Program-made: the position numbers and the translations under genes
Part shown: in pieces, positions 40,364 through 48,055 of the stretch
How positions within the stretch are numbered: the stretch's first letter is position 1
Layout: each line of letters opens with the position of its first letter
Assembly: GCF_030418455.1 (NCBI RefSeq)
Contig: NZ_JAUHPW010000001.1
Span: 248,001-312,000 of the forward strand
DNA: 64,000 bases
Reading direction: 5' to 3'
Origin: Demequina litoralis
Lineage (GTDB): Bacteria > Actinomycetota > Actinomycetes > Actinomycetales > Demequinaceae
The notes under the pieces: model-generated
The model's database searches: none
Told to the model about the DNA's origin: nothing
Seen by the model: only the letters and a program-made list of their open reading frames with translations

Positions 40364-41911
40364 CTAGGACACCTCGTGCTTGTTGACGAGCTCGACGTCG
40401 TAGCCGATGATCGCGCTCGTGCCTTCGGCGAGGTCAACGCCGGGAACGCCCACGAACGTGTAGTCCATCGTGAACTTGTTCTTCGGCGCGACCACACCAC
40501 CGTAGATCTGGCCGCGGAAATCGCCGTGGGGGTTGAGGTCGATCGTGCCCGGTGCGTACACGAACGCCGAGACCGGCGACACGACCTCGAACGACGTCGA
40601 CTGCGAACTGATGCCTCCGCCCGTCGAGTACGGCACGATGATCCACACCTTGTGAGGCACGAGCTCGCCGGTCACCGCATCCACATCCGTCGTGTAGAAC
40701 TTCAGCGTCGTCGTGATGGCGCTGATGCCGTTGACGATGAACGCGGTGTCGCCGTGCAGCTCAAACTCCGCCTTCTTGATGTCGATCGCGCCACACGACG
40801 TGAGGTCGAAGACATTCTCACCAGTCGGAAGTTGGACGGCGGTGTCGCCGTTCTTCATGCTCCACGAGCCGCACGCCTGCGCCGAGCCGCCGCTCCCACC
40901 CCACGAATCCTTCTGGAGGTTGCCCAGTGCGGCTGCATCCTTGATGGTGAAGCCCTCGCTAACCCAGACGTTCCTGGTCGCAGCGTTCCACTCGAGCTGC
41001 GGCAGGCCCACGCTCGAGAGCGTGGGAATCGCGGCCGCTCCCAGGTTCGCCGTGATGCCGCCAACGGCGGTGAGCCCTGAAGGTGCCGCGCCGCCGAGCT
41101 TCGCAGCGCCGGGGATCTCGATCGCCTTCCCCAACGTGAAGGTCCCGCTCCGTACCGTCACGTTGCCGGACGTTCCGGTGATCGGCGCGTCGTACGCGTT
41201 GCCCGTCACGACCAAATTGTTCTGCACCCACACGTCGCCCTGAATCTCGCACGCGGCATCGATCGTCAGGTTGCCTGCGGGGACGAAGACGGAGCCCACC
41301 GTGCGCTTGCCGCCGCCCGAGCCGCTGTTGCCCTTGCACTCCCACGAACCGGTGTCGATCCATACGTCCGCGGACTCACCGGTGATTGCAGGCTCCACCT
41401 CGAAGTTCGACTTCGGGTCGAATCCCGCGGCGGAGAAGATCGCGGCGTTGGCACCCGGGTTCGTGATGGGGGTCAGCAAGACCTCGCTCTGGACCTTTCG
41501 GACGGGCTGCGCGCCAACTTGAGTCTTGTTCGCAGTGGATGTGGCAGTGATGACGGCACGCGTGGGCGTCGACGGTGCGACAGCTCCCGTGCATGTGATG
41601 GCACCCGAATCGTCGTAGTAGTCGATGTCGACGGTCACGGTGGTCTTGGTGACACCCGTGCCGTACGACGCCGGCGAGAAGCTCGGTGCGCACGGCACGC
41701 CGGTCTGGAGCTCCGCCATGGTCGCATCAATCGCGGCCTCGGCCGAGTGCACCTCGACCGTCCTGACGCGATCGCGTCCGGAGTCGTTGGACGCCATCAC
41801 GACGGCGGTGACGACGATAATCGCCACTGTCATGCCGATCAGGGCGATGCCCATCGCCATGACGAGCGCGACACCGGAGTCGCCTCGCATTGCATTCCTC
41901 AGCTTGATCAT
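40364..41911 (-). CDS. Large PilX-like minor pilin / pilus accessory protein
   Basis: A 515-residue protein with a prepilin-like N-terminus: MIKLRNAMRGDSG followed by a hydrophobic helix VALVMAMGIALIGMTVAIIVVTAVVMA (split here at residue 13). This is the PilX type, where the residue after the cleavage Gly is not Phe and position 5 lacks Glu. The rest is a long Gly/Ser/Thr-rich region with beta-helix-like repeats (GNVTVRSGTFTLGKAIEIPG, GNLTIDAACEIQGDVWVQNN) that suggest a stacked-beta or adhesin fold. It is far longer than the usual 150-200 residues of PilX. It lies between the PilW-like gene and pilD. Confidence 0.75.
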   Translation of the reverse strand: MIKLRNAMRGDSGVALVMAMGIALIGMTVAIIVVTAVVMASNDSGRDRVRTVEVHSAEAAIDATMAELQTGVPCAPSFSPASYGTGVTKTTVTVDIDYYDDSGAITCTGAVAPSTPTRAVITATSTANKTQVGAQPVRKVQSEVLLTPITNPGANAAIFSAAGFDPKSNFEVEPAITGESADVWIDTGSWECKGNSGSGGGKRTVGSVFVPAGNLTIDAACEIQGDVWVQNNLVVTGNAYDAPITGTSGNVTVRSGTFTLGKAIEIPGAAKLGGAAPSGLTAVGGITANLGAAAIPTLSSVGLPQLEWNAATRNVWVSEGFTIKDAAALGNLQKDSWGGSGGSAQACGSWSMKNGDTAVQLPTGENVFDLTSCGAIDIKKAEFELHGDTAFIVNGISAITTTLKFYTTDVDAVTGELVPHKVWIIVPYSTGGGISSQSTSFEVVSPVSAFVYAPGTIDLNPHGDFRGQIYGGVVAPKNKFTMDYTFVGVPGVDLAEGTSAIIGYDVELVNKHEVS

Positions 41912-41921
41912 GATTCCCCCA

Positions 41922-42596
41922 TCACGGCGCCGGCACCACGTTGCACGTGTCCGGCGAGTATCCGAAGACTGTGTTGCGTCCCGTGACCACCGACGTCAGC
42001 ACCTGAGACTTCGCATCCGATCGCGCACTCGGGTCACCCATCCGCAGGGTCACGCGGATGTTCTGAGCCTCGGTCCCGGTCGGCAGCGTCGTATCGACCC
42101 AGAAAGGCGGCCACGAGGTCGAATCGGTCGCGGCGAAGGTCGACGAGGGGCGCTCCACGTTCGAGGCCACCCGAGACCAGGCGGTGGCAGTGTTCGTGTC
42201 CGCGGGATCCCACTCGCGGTACTCGAGTTGGCCGAAGCGATCGGTGTCCGAAGGGTAGATCACGCGCCACTGCACGCACTTCGCTGGGCCGTCGCCCTCC
42301 TGGGTGTAGATCCGGAGCGAGTAGTTCGCGGGCACGCCCGCCACCGACGCGTCGTCGAGAGCCGGGTCAAGGATCAGGTTGCCGGAACGGATCTGGCGGT
42401 CGATCTGCGAGAGGCCCAGGCGCGCCTGCTCGACCGCGCGCTGACGGCCGAGCGCATCGTTGGCCTGATAAGTCATCTGGATCATCACACTTACCAGCAG
42501 CGCCATGATGATCGAGAAGATGATCATCGAGACGAGGAGCTCGATGAGCGTGAAGCCCTCATCCGAGGCGCGGCGCCGTTCCATGAGCCTAGGCAT
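41922..42596 (-). CDS. PilW-like minor pilin
   Basis: A 224-residue type IVa prepilin: leader MPRLMERRRASDEG, cleavage after Gly14, then FTLIELLVSMIIFSIIMALL with Glu5 of the mature protein. This is the standard N-methylated class III signal. The C-terminal domain of about 190 residues has one lone Cys pair (one in the middle, one near the end). The length and position after the PilV-like gene match PilW/PilJ-type minor pilins that prime pilus assembly. It overlaps its upstream neighbour by 8 bases. Confidence 0.85.
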   Translation of the reverse strand: MPRLMERRRASDEGFTLIELLVSMIIFSIIMALLVSVMIQMTYQANDALGRQRAVEQARLGLSQIDRQIRSGNLILDPALDDASVAGVPANYSLRIYTQEGDGPAKCVQWRVIYPSDTDRFGQLEYREWDPADTNTATAWSRVASNVERPSSTFAATDSTSWPPFWVDTTLPTGTEAQNIRVTLRMGDPSARSDAKSQVLTSVVTGRNTVFGYSPDTCNVVPAP

Positions 42597-44421
42597 TGGG
42601 TGACTCCTCGAAGCGCGCGCCGGCCCGCGAGCCGTTGAGCGTGGTCTTCACCGTGAGGCTCCAGGAGTCGAGGCTCGCGTCAGTCGGCTCGATGTCGTAC
42701 GTGATCGTGACGGTGATGGTGCCGTTCGTGGCATCGACGATGCAGCCGTCACCGCCCACGCAGTTGGTGGTCGATTCCGTCGACGTCGCCGATCCTGTCA
42801 CCAGGATGTTGCCGCTGGCGGTGACGACGGCATCGCCGGTCGTCCACACCGTGTCGGGAATCAGGTAGGTGTCTGCGGTGAGATCGTTGATGTACTCGGT
42901 GCTGTAGTCGGTGCCGTTCCAGTACTCGATCGTCGCGGAGCGGTAGAAATCGGCCGCGGTCGCCTCGTCACTCTCGCCTCGCTGCACCCGCACCGAGTCC
43001 TCATACCCCGAAATCACGACGAGGCCGCTGGGCGCATCGTCGTCCCACGTGTTCGTCTGCTTCACATCGCCGACGGTGACCCTACCGAATCCCTGCTGCG
43101 CCCCCGCCGAGGTACAGCCCGATCCAGTGCCCGAGACCGACGCGCAACCAACGTCGGAGTTGCCAGCGACGGCTGCGAACCGGCCGGCCCACGCCTCGTC
43201 GTACACGGTGGACATCGACGAGTTCACCTTCGCGAGATCCAACACCTTGCCGTCGATCTCGAACGACATGTACGGCGTCGCGTCGCTAGTGCCACCGATG
43301 AGCGACGACGCGCATGGTGCATTGCCAGGCACTGAGGATCCAAGGCCTGTCGCACACGCCACTCCGGTCTTGGTCGTCACCGTCGCCGAGCGACCATCGT
43401 CGGAACGGCCAGAGAGCATGTAGTCGCCGAGGGTGAAGTCGTAGTAGGAGTTTGCGCCAGAGCCGGTCACGAACGGCGGGTTCGGAGGCTCCGCTCCTGC
43501 AGTCGTGTCATCCGACGCGCGCACGGATTGGCTCGTGTAGCCGCGCGTCCAACCGAGGGCGCTTGGCGCGGTCGTGACCAAGTCGTCGTCCCACGCGGTG
43601 CCGCCGAGCGAGGCGAACGCGCTCGCGTTCGATACCTGCTGGCTGGTCACCTGCACGGAGGCGGTGCTCGAGTTCACCTGGAACGAGTAGTAGTCGAGGC
43701 CCACGTCAGTGTTCAGCAGCGGCTTGGGGTTTGCGCCGTTGAGCGTGCTGGCAGTCACCGAGATGTCGAGGTTCGCGCTCGCAGCTGTCGCGTCGAACTG
43801 CGCCTGGCAGGACGCGAGGAAGGGTGCGTTGTTCAGGTCGCCACAGCCGGCGGAAGGCGCGTAGGCCGTGGAGGTGATGACCGTGTTCTCGAGGGATCCA
43901 TCGGTCCGCTTGCCCCACGTTGCTACAACGAGAAGGCCCACGGTAGAGGACGATGCCACATCGTCCTCGAAGGTGTAGGCGCGGAGCTCGAAGACATCGC
44001 CGTTTCCGGAGCCCGACGTCAGCATCTGCTCATTCGAGCCTGTCGAGTCGAACAGCGGTGGCCAGGGATTGGATAGATCCTGGTCGGACCCCGTCGTGCC
44101 AACACGAAGCGCGTAGGTCTTCCCGTTCACCGTGATGGCGTCGGCGCCCGAGACGAAGGGGTCTGTACCGCCGGCGTTCCACTGGGAGGAAAGCCCCTTG
44201 CGAAGATAGTTCCAGGGCATGGCACGAAGCTGCTCCATTGCCTCGTTTGCTGCCGCGGTTGCAGACTGCCGACCCTGGGAGTCCGCATTGATAGTCATCG
44301 CGCGGGCCTGCAGAAAGAGAATTGCGAGCATCACCACGGCGAGCACGAACATCGCGACAACTACCTCGACCAGGGTGAATCCCTCCGATCGGGCTGGCCG
44401 CGACCAACGCGTGCTCTCCAT
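42589..44421 (-). CDS. Very large PilV-like minor pilin, likely tip adhesin
   Basis: A 610-residue prepilin. The leader ends at Gly14 and the mature N-terminus is FTLVEVVVAMFVLAVVMLAILFL (split after residue 14) with Glu5. The first 130 residues look like an ordinary PilV (NEAMEQLRAMPWNYLRKGL). The remaining about 470 residues are Ser/Thr/Asp/Gly-rich beta-type sequence with several Cys (CATGLGSSVPGNAPC, CASVSGTGSGC) that could form disulfides outside the cell. Ordinary PilV proteins are 150-200 residues, so this is a fusion of minor pilin and a large exposed domain. It lies after a hairpin that follows the major pilin. Confidence 0.85.
   Translation of the reverse strand: MESTRWSRPARSEGFTLVEVVVAMFVLAVVMLAILFLQARAMTINADSQGRQSATAAANEAMEQLRAMPWNYLRKGLSSQWNAGGTDPFVSGADAITVNGKTYALRVGTTGSDQDLSNPWPPLFDSTGSNEQMLTSGSGNGDVFELRAYTFEDDVASSSTVGLLVVATWGKRTDGSLENTVITSTAYAPSAGCGDLNNAPFLASCQAQFDATAASANLDISVTASTLNGANPKPLLNTDVGLDYYSFQVNSSTASVQVTSQQVSNASAFASLGGTAWDDDLVTTAPSALGWTRGYTSQSVRASDDTTAGAEPPNPPFVTGSGANSYYDFTLGDYMLSGRSDDGRSATVTTKTGVACATGLGSSVPGNAPCASSLIGGTSDATPYMSFEIDGKVLDLAKVNSSMSTVYDEAWAGRFAAVAGNSDVGCASVSGTGSGCTSAGAQQGFGRVTVGDVKQTNTWDDDAPSGLVVISGYEDSVRVQRGESDEATAADFYRSATIEYWNGTDYSTEYINDLTADTYLIPDTVWTTGDAVVTASGNILVTGSATSTESTTNCVGGDGCIVDATNGTITVTITYDIEPTDASLDSWSLTVKTTLNGSRAGARFEESPNA
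43946..43968. repeat. Perfect 10-base inverted repeat of near-copies of the GGACGATGCG motif
   Basis: GAGGACGATG (43946-43955) and CATCGTCCTC (43959-43968) are exact complements with a 3-base spacer, inside the PilV-like gene (protein reading EDDVASSS). Both arms match GGACGATG, the first 8 bases of the window's repeat, but the last two positions differ. Confidence 0.6.
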
Positions 44422-44461
44422 GCTTGTTCACTCCCCAAAACTCGAGTTTGGTGCGAAGGTT

Positions 44462-44502
44462 CCCGGGCGGATGGGACAAGGCTGCCGCCCCACCCGCCCG
44501 GG
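44462..44502 (-). terminator. Strong hairpin between major pilin and minor pilin genes
   Basis: Arms 44462-44476 and 44488-44502 pair over 15 bases (two G-U pairs in the minus-strand RNA) around an 11-base loop, 15 bases after the pilin stop. It could act as partial terminator or as an mRNA-protecting stem, keeping pilin mRNA more abundant than the minor pilin mRNA. Confidence 0.65.
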
Positions 44503-44516
44503 GCCTCACGAGGGTT

Positions 44517-44948
44517 TTAGCAGGAGGTAGTCTCCTGCAGACCGCCCGCAGCGGAGTAGGTGTACGACTTGGTGTCGTCAACCGAGTTGGTGCCGCAGAT
44601 GACCCAGTCCGTCGAGTCCGAACCCGCGGTCTCCACGTCGACGGTCACGTGGTTCGACACAACGCCGGCGTCGACGTCGTCGCCGACGGTGAAGCCGATC
44701 GTGTAGCTGCCACCCTGCGGCCCGGTGATGGTGCTAAGCGCGCCGGTACCGTCGACGAAGTAGGTGGCGATCTCCTTGCCGACCTTGGACACGTCCGACT
44801 TGGTCGCCGAGTCCTCCGCCTTGAGGCGCTGGTTGAGGAACAGCGGGATGGCGATCGCGGCGAGGATGCCGATGATGATCATGACGACGAGCAGCTCGAT
44901 GAGGGTGAAGCCCTCGGACTCCTTCGCCTTCTGAATGCGCGAGATCAT
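44517..44948 (-). CDS. pilA: Major type IVa pilin
   Basis: A 143-residue prepilin, the likely main subunit of the fibre. The leader MISRIQKAKESEG is cleaved after Gly13, giving FTLIELLVVMIIIGILAAIA with Glu5, the hallmark of type IVa pilins and pseudopilins. The globular part is short, with a C-terminal disulfide pair Cys118-Cys143 (D-region). AGGAG precedes the ATG at good distance. A 97-base gap to pilC leaves room for a private promoter, though none is clear, and a strong hairpin follows. Confidence 0.93.
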   Translation of the reverse strand: MISRIQKAKESEGFTLIELLVVMIIIGILAAIAIPLFLNQRLKAEDSATKSDVSKVGKEIATYFVDGTGALSTITGPQGGSYTIGFTVGDDVDAGVVSNHVTVDVETAGSDSTDWVICGTNSVDDTKSYTYSAAGGLQETTSC

Positions 44949-45045
44949 TGTTTTCTCCTGATCAGTTGCTATCTCTATGGGTTGATGAGGACCCTCGCGG
45001 GCCCCTCCGCCTCAGCACCCCCTCAGAGGGCGCCGTGGTGAAGCT

Positions 45046-46281
45046 CTATTCGATGAGGTCGAAGACCCCGAAGATGGGCATGTAGAGACCGATCACCATG
45101 AACCCGACGATGCCTCCGAGCACGGCGATCATGATCGGCTCAATCAGGGAGGTGAGAGCCTCAGTAGTCGCCTCGACCTCCTGGTCGTAGAAGTCGGCGA
45201 TCTTGTCGAGCATGTCGTCGAGCGCGCCGGTGTCCTCACCGACCGCCATCATCTGGACGACCATCGGCGGGAAGACCGGGTGTTCCGACAGCGGCTTCGC
45301 AAGCGAGTTGCCGGTTCGCACCGACTCGCGCACGGCTTTCGCTGCCCGTTCGATCACGATGTTGCCACTGGCCTCACCCACGATGTCGAGTGCCTGCAGG
45401 ATGGGCACGCCCGATCGGAGCATGGACGCAAGGTTGCGGGTGAAACGCGCGACGGCAATCTTCTGCGTCAAGCCGCCGAATACCGGAACCTTGAGGTAGA
45501 AAGGCTCCACCCTCTCCCGGAATCCCTCCTTGTAGCGGTTCTTCTTGTACAGCCACGCTCCGACCGCGATCGCCACGACGAGCGGAATAATGCCGATGCG
45601 AAGCGCATCTGACATGTACACCAGGATCTGCGTGAGGAAGGGCAGCTCACCACCGAGATCCGAGAACATCGTCGCGAATACCGGCACGATGAACAGCAGC
45701 ATTCCGGTGACCGCGAGGATCGCGATGACGAAGACCACGATCGGGTAGGTCATCGCCGACTTCACCTTGCCGCGCAGCGCCACTTCGGACTCGAAGTTCT
45801 CCGCGATGGAGAGCAGCACCTGGTCGAGGAAGCCGCCAACCTCACCGGCACGCACCATGTTGACCATGAGCGGAGGGAAGGTGTCGTGCTTGCCGAGCGC
45901 CTGCGAGAACGAGGAACCCGCCTCGACGTCGGTCCGCACCTCGTGCACGATCTTGGCCAGCGCCTTGTTCTCGGTCTGCTCCGCGAGGATTGACAACGCG
46001 CGCAACAGCGACAGGCCAGCGGAAATCATCGTCGCGAGCTGCCGCGACAGGATCGCGATGTCCTTGAGCGAGATCCGGTCGGTGATACCCGGGATGTTGA
46101 TCTCGGCGTTCAGCCCACCGGTGTTGACCTCGTTGATGGAGACGGCGGCAAGCCCCATCTCCTTCAGACGACCGGCAACAGCGGCCTCGGAGGGCGCCTC
46201 GATGGACCCCTTCTGGATCTTGCCCTGGGAGTCGCGGACCTCGTAGTTGTACTTCTTGACCTGAGCGGTCGCGGTAGCCAT
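45046..46281 (-). CDS. pilC: Type IV pilus inner-membrane platform protein PilC
   Basis: PilC is the membrane platform on which PilB and PilT rotate to add or remove pilins. The 411-residue protein has the two GspF-type cytoplasmic domains (about 70-195 and 275-395), each a six-helix bundle followed by membrane segments (about 170-195, 220-245, 375-400). The N-terminal region KKYNYEVRDSQGKIQKGSIEA is typical. The ATG shares one base with the pilT stop. Confidence 0.94.
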   Translation of the reverse strand: MATATAQVKKYNYEVRDSQGKIQKGSIEAPSEAAVAGRLKEMGLAAVSINEVNTGGLNAEINIPGITDRISLKDIAILSRQLATMISAGLSLLRALSILAEQTENKALAKIVHEVRTDVEAGSSFSQALGKHDTFPPLMVNMVRAGEVGGFLDQVLLSIAENFESEVALRGKVKSAMTYPIVVFVIAILAVTGMLLFIVPVFATMFSDLGGELPFLTQILVYMSDALRIGIIPLVVAIAVGAWLYKKNRYKEGFRERVEPFYLKVPVFGGLTQKIAVARFTRNLASMLRSGVPILQALDIVGEASGNIVIERAAKAVRESVRTGNSLAKPLSEHPVFPPMVVQMMAVGEDTGALDDMLDKIADFYDQEVEATTEALTSLIEPIMIAVLGGIVGFMVIGLYMPIFGVFDLIE

Positions 46282-47975
46282 CAGTGCGCCTCCGCCCCGG
46301 CCAGCTGACCACGACCGCACAGGCGGTTGAAGTCCTCGAGGTGGTGGCACATCTCCGCACCCGTGTCGTACGAGATGCGCCCCTGCTTCACCAGCGCCGC
46401 GAGGTGCTGGTCCATCGTCTGCATGCCCTGCTTGGAGCCGGCCTGCAGCATCGAGTAGATCTGGTGGGTCTTGCCCTCACGAATGAGGTTGCGGATGGCC
46501 GGCGTGGCGACCATGACCTCGACCGCGACCGCACGGCCCGGGCCGTCGGACCTCTTGCACAGCGCCTGGCACATCACGCCCTGGATCGCCGTGCCGAGCT
46601 GCGTGCGCACCTGCGCCTGCTGCTCCGCCGGGAACACGTCGATGATGCGGTCGATCGTCTGCGCCGTGTCCTGCGTGTGCAGCGTCGCGAACACGAGGTG
46701 GCCGGTCTCCGCGGCGGTCAGCGCGACCTGGATGGTCTCCAGGTCGCGCATCTCACCGACCAGGATGACGTCCGGGTCCTGACGCAGCACGTGCTTGAGC
46801 GCGTTCTTGAAGGACAGCGTGTCCGCGCCCACCTCGCGCTGGTTGACCAGCGACTTCTTGTGCTTGTGCAGGAACTCGATCGGGTCCTCGACCGTCATGA
46901 TGTGGTCGGAGCGCTGGCGGTTCACCAGGTCGATGAGCGACGCGAGCGTCGTCGACTTGCCCGAGCCCGTCGGACCGGTGACCAGCACCAGGCCACGCGG
47001 CTTCGACGCGAAGCCCGCGACGGCCGGCGGGATGCCCAGCGCCTCGAGCGGCTTGATCTCGTAGGGGATCACACGGAACGCGGCACCCAGCGACGAGCGC
47101 TGCATGTAGAGGTTGACGCGGAAGCGCGCCTCCCCCACCACCGCGTACGAGAAGTCGAGCTCGAGGTGCTCCTCGAACGTCTCGCGCTGCTTCTGCGTGA
47201 GGATCGAGTACAGCGTGCGCTGGAGGCCCTCGGGGTTGAGCTTGCCGAAGCCCTCGAGCGGCGTGAGCTCGCCGTCGAGACGCACCATCGGCGGCGCGCC
47301 CGTCGTGACGTGAAGGTCGGACGCGCCGAGCTTCATCATCTCGCGCAGCGCCACGTTGATGTCGAGGTCGGCCTCGTCGCGCGAGGTCGTCATGCCGACG
47401 CGCTTCCCCACCGGCTGCGCCTTCGGACCAGGAGCCGCCTGCGTCGCGGCCGGCGCGGGCGCCTGCTTCGGCTCCTCCTTCACCGGGGCGGGGTCAGGAG
47501 CCGGCATGAACGCGCCCTGCGTCTGCGCGACCGCGGCGAAGGCCGCGGCGGCGTCGCTCGGCGGCACCGGCGCCTGCATGGCGGTCGGGGCGCCCGCGGG
47601 AGGCGCCACCGGGGACGATGCGGCGGGTACCTGCGGCGCGCCGGCGGCCGGCGTCGCGGGCTGGCCCGTGTACGGACGTCGCTCCTCGAGGAACGGCGCG
47701 CGGCGCATGGCCTGCGACGGGGTCTGGTGGAGCGAGGGCGACACCGGCGACGCGGCGGCGGGCACACCCGGAGCCGGAGTCTGCGGAGCCACCGGCGCAC
47801 CGGCGGCGGGAGCACCCGCACCGGGAGCCGCGGGAGGAGTCACGGGCGCCTGAGGCTGCACAGGGGCGGACGCCTGAGCAGGCGCCTGCGGCTGGGCCGC
47901 GGCGGGCCGCTCGGGCATAACGCCATCCTGGGGCGCGAACCATGCGCCACCATCGGGCTGAAACTCCGAAGTCAT
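46281..47975 (-). CDS. pilT: Type IV pilus retraction ATPase PilT with a Pro/Ala-rich N-terminal extension
   Basis: PilT powers pilus retraction, required for twitching and DNA uptake in known systems. The ATPase core (about residues 205-560) has LGASDLHVTTGAPPMVRLDG, Walker A GPTGSGKST at 334-342, the Asp box MTVEDPIEF, Walker B and the His box, and a C-terminal region near AIRNLIREGKTHQIYSMLQ (the AIRNLIRE motif that is diagnostic for PilT). The first about 190 residues are a low-complexity Pro/Ala/Gln linker, which ordinary PilT (about 345-370 residues) lacks. The ATG at 47975 has GGGAGGA 3 bases upstream. An exact GGACGATGCG copy lies in the linker. Confidence 0.93.
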   Translation of the reverse strand: MTSEFQPDGGAWFAPQDGVMPERPAAAQPQAPAQASAPVQPQAPVTPPAAPGAGAPAAGAPVAPQTPAPGVPAAASPVSPSLHQTPSQAMRRAPFLEERRPYTGQPATPAAGAPQVPAASSPVAPPAGAPTAMQAPVPPSDAAAAFAAVAQTQGAFMPAPDPAPVKEEPKQAPAPAATQAAPGPKAQPVGKRVGMTTSRDEADLDINVALREMMKLGASDLHVTTGAPPMVRLDGELTPLEGFGKLNPEGLQRTLYSILTQKQRETFEEHLELDFSYAVVGEARFRVNLYMQRSSLGAAFRVIPYEIKPLEALGIPPAVAGFASKPRGLVLVTGPTGSGKSTTLASLIDLVNRQRSDHIMTVEDPIEFLHKHKKSLVNQREVGADTLSFKNALKHVLRQDPDVILVGEMRDLETIQVALTAAETGHLVFATLHTQDTAQTIDRIIDVFPAEQQAQVRTQLGTAIQGVMCQALCKRSDGPGRAVAVEVMVATPAIRNLIREGKTHQIYSMLQAGSKQGMQTMDQHLAALVKQGRISYDTGAEMCHHLEDFNRLCGRGQLAGAEAH

Positions 47976-48055
47976 GCGTCCTCCCTCGAAAATGCGCAAT
48001 TTTCTGCGCATTCCCTCCAACTATCGGCGTGAATCTACCATTCTTAAGACTTTTC

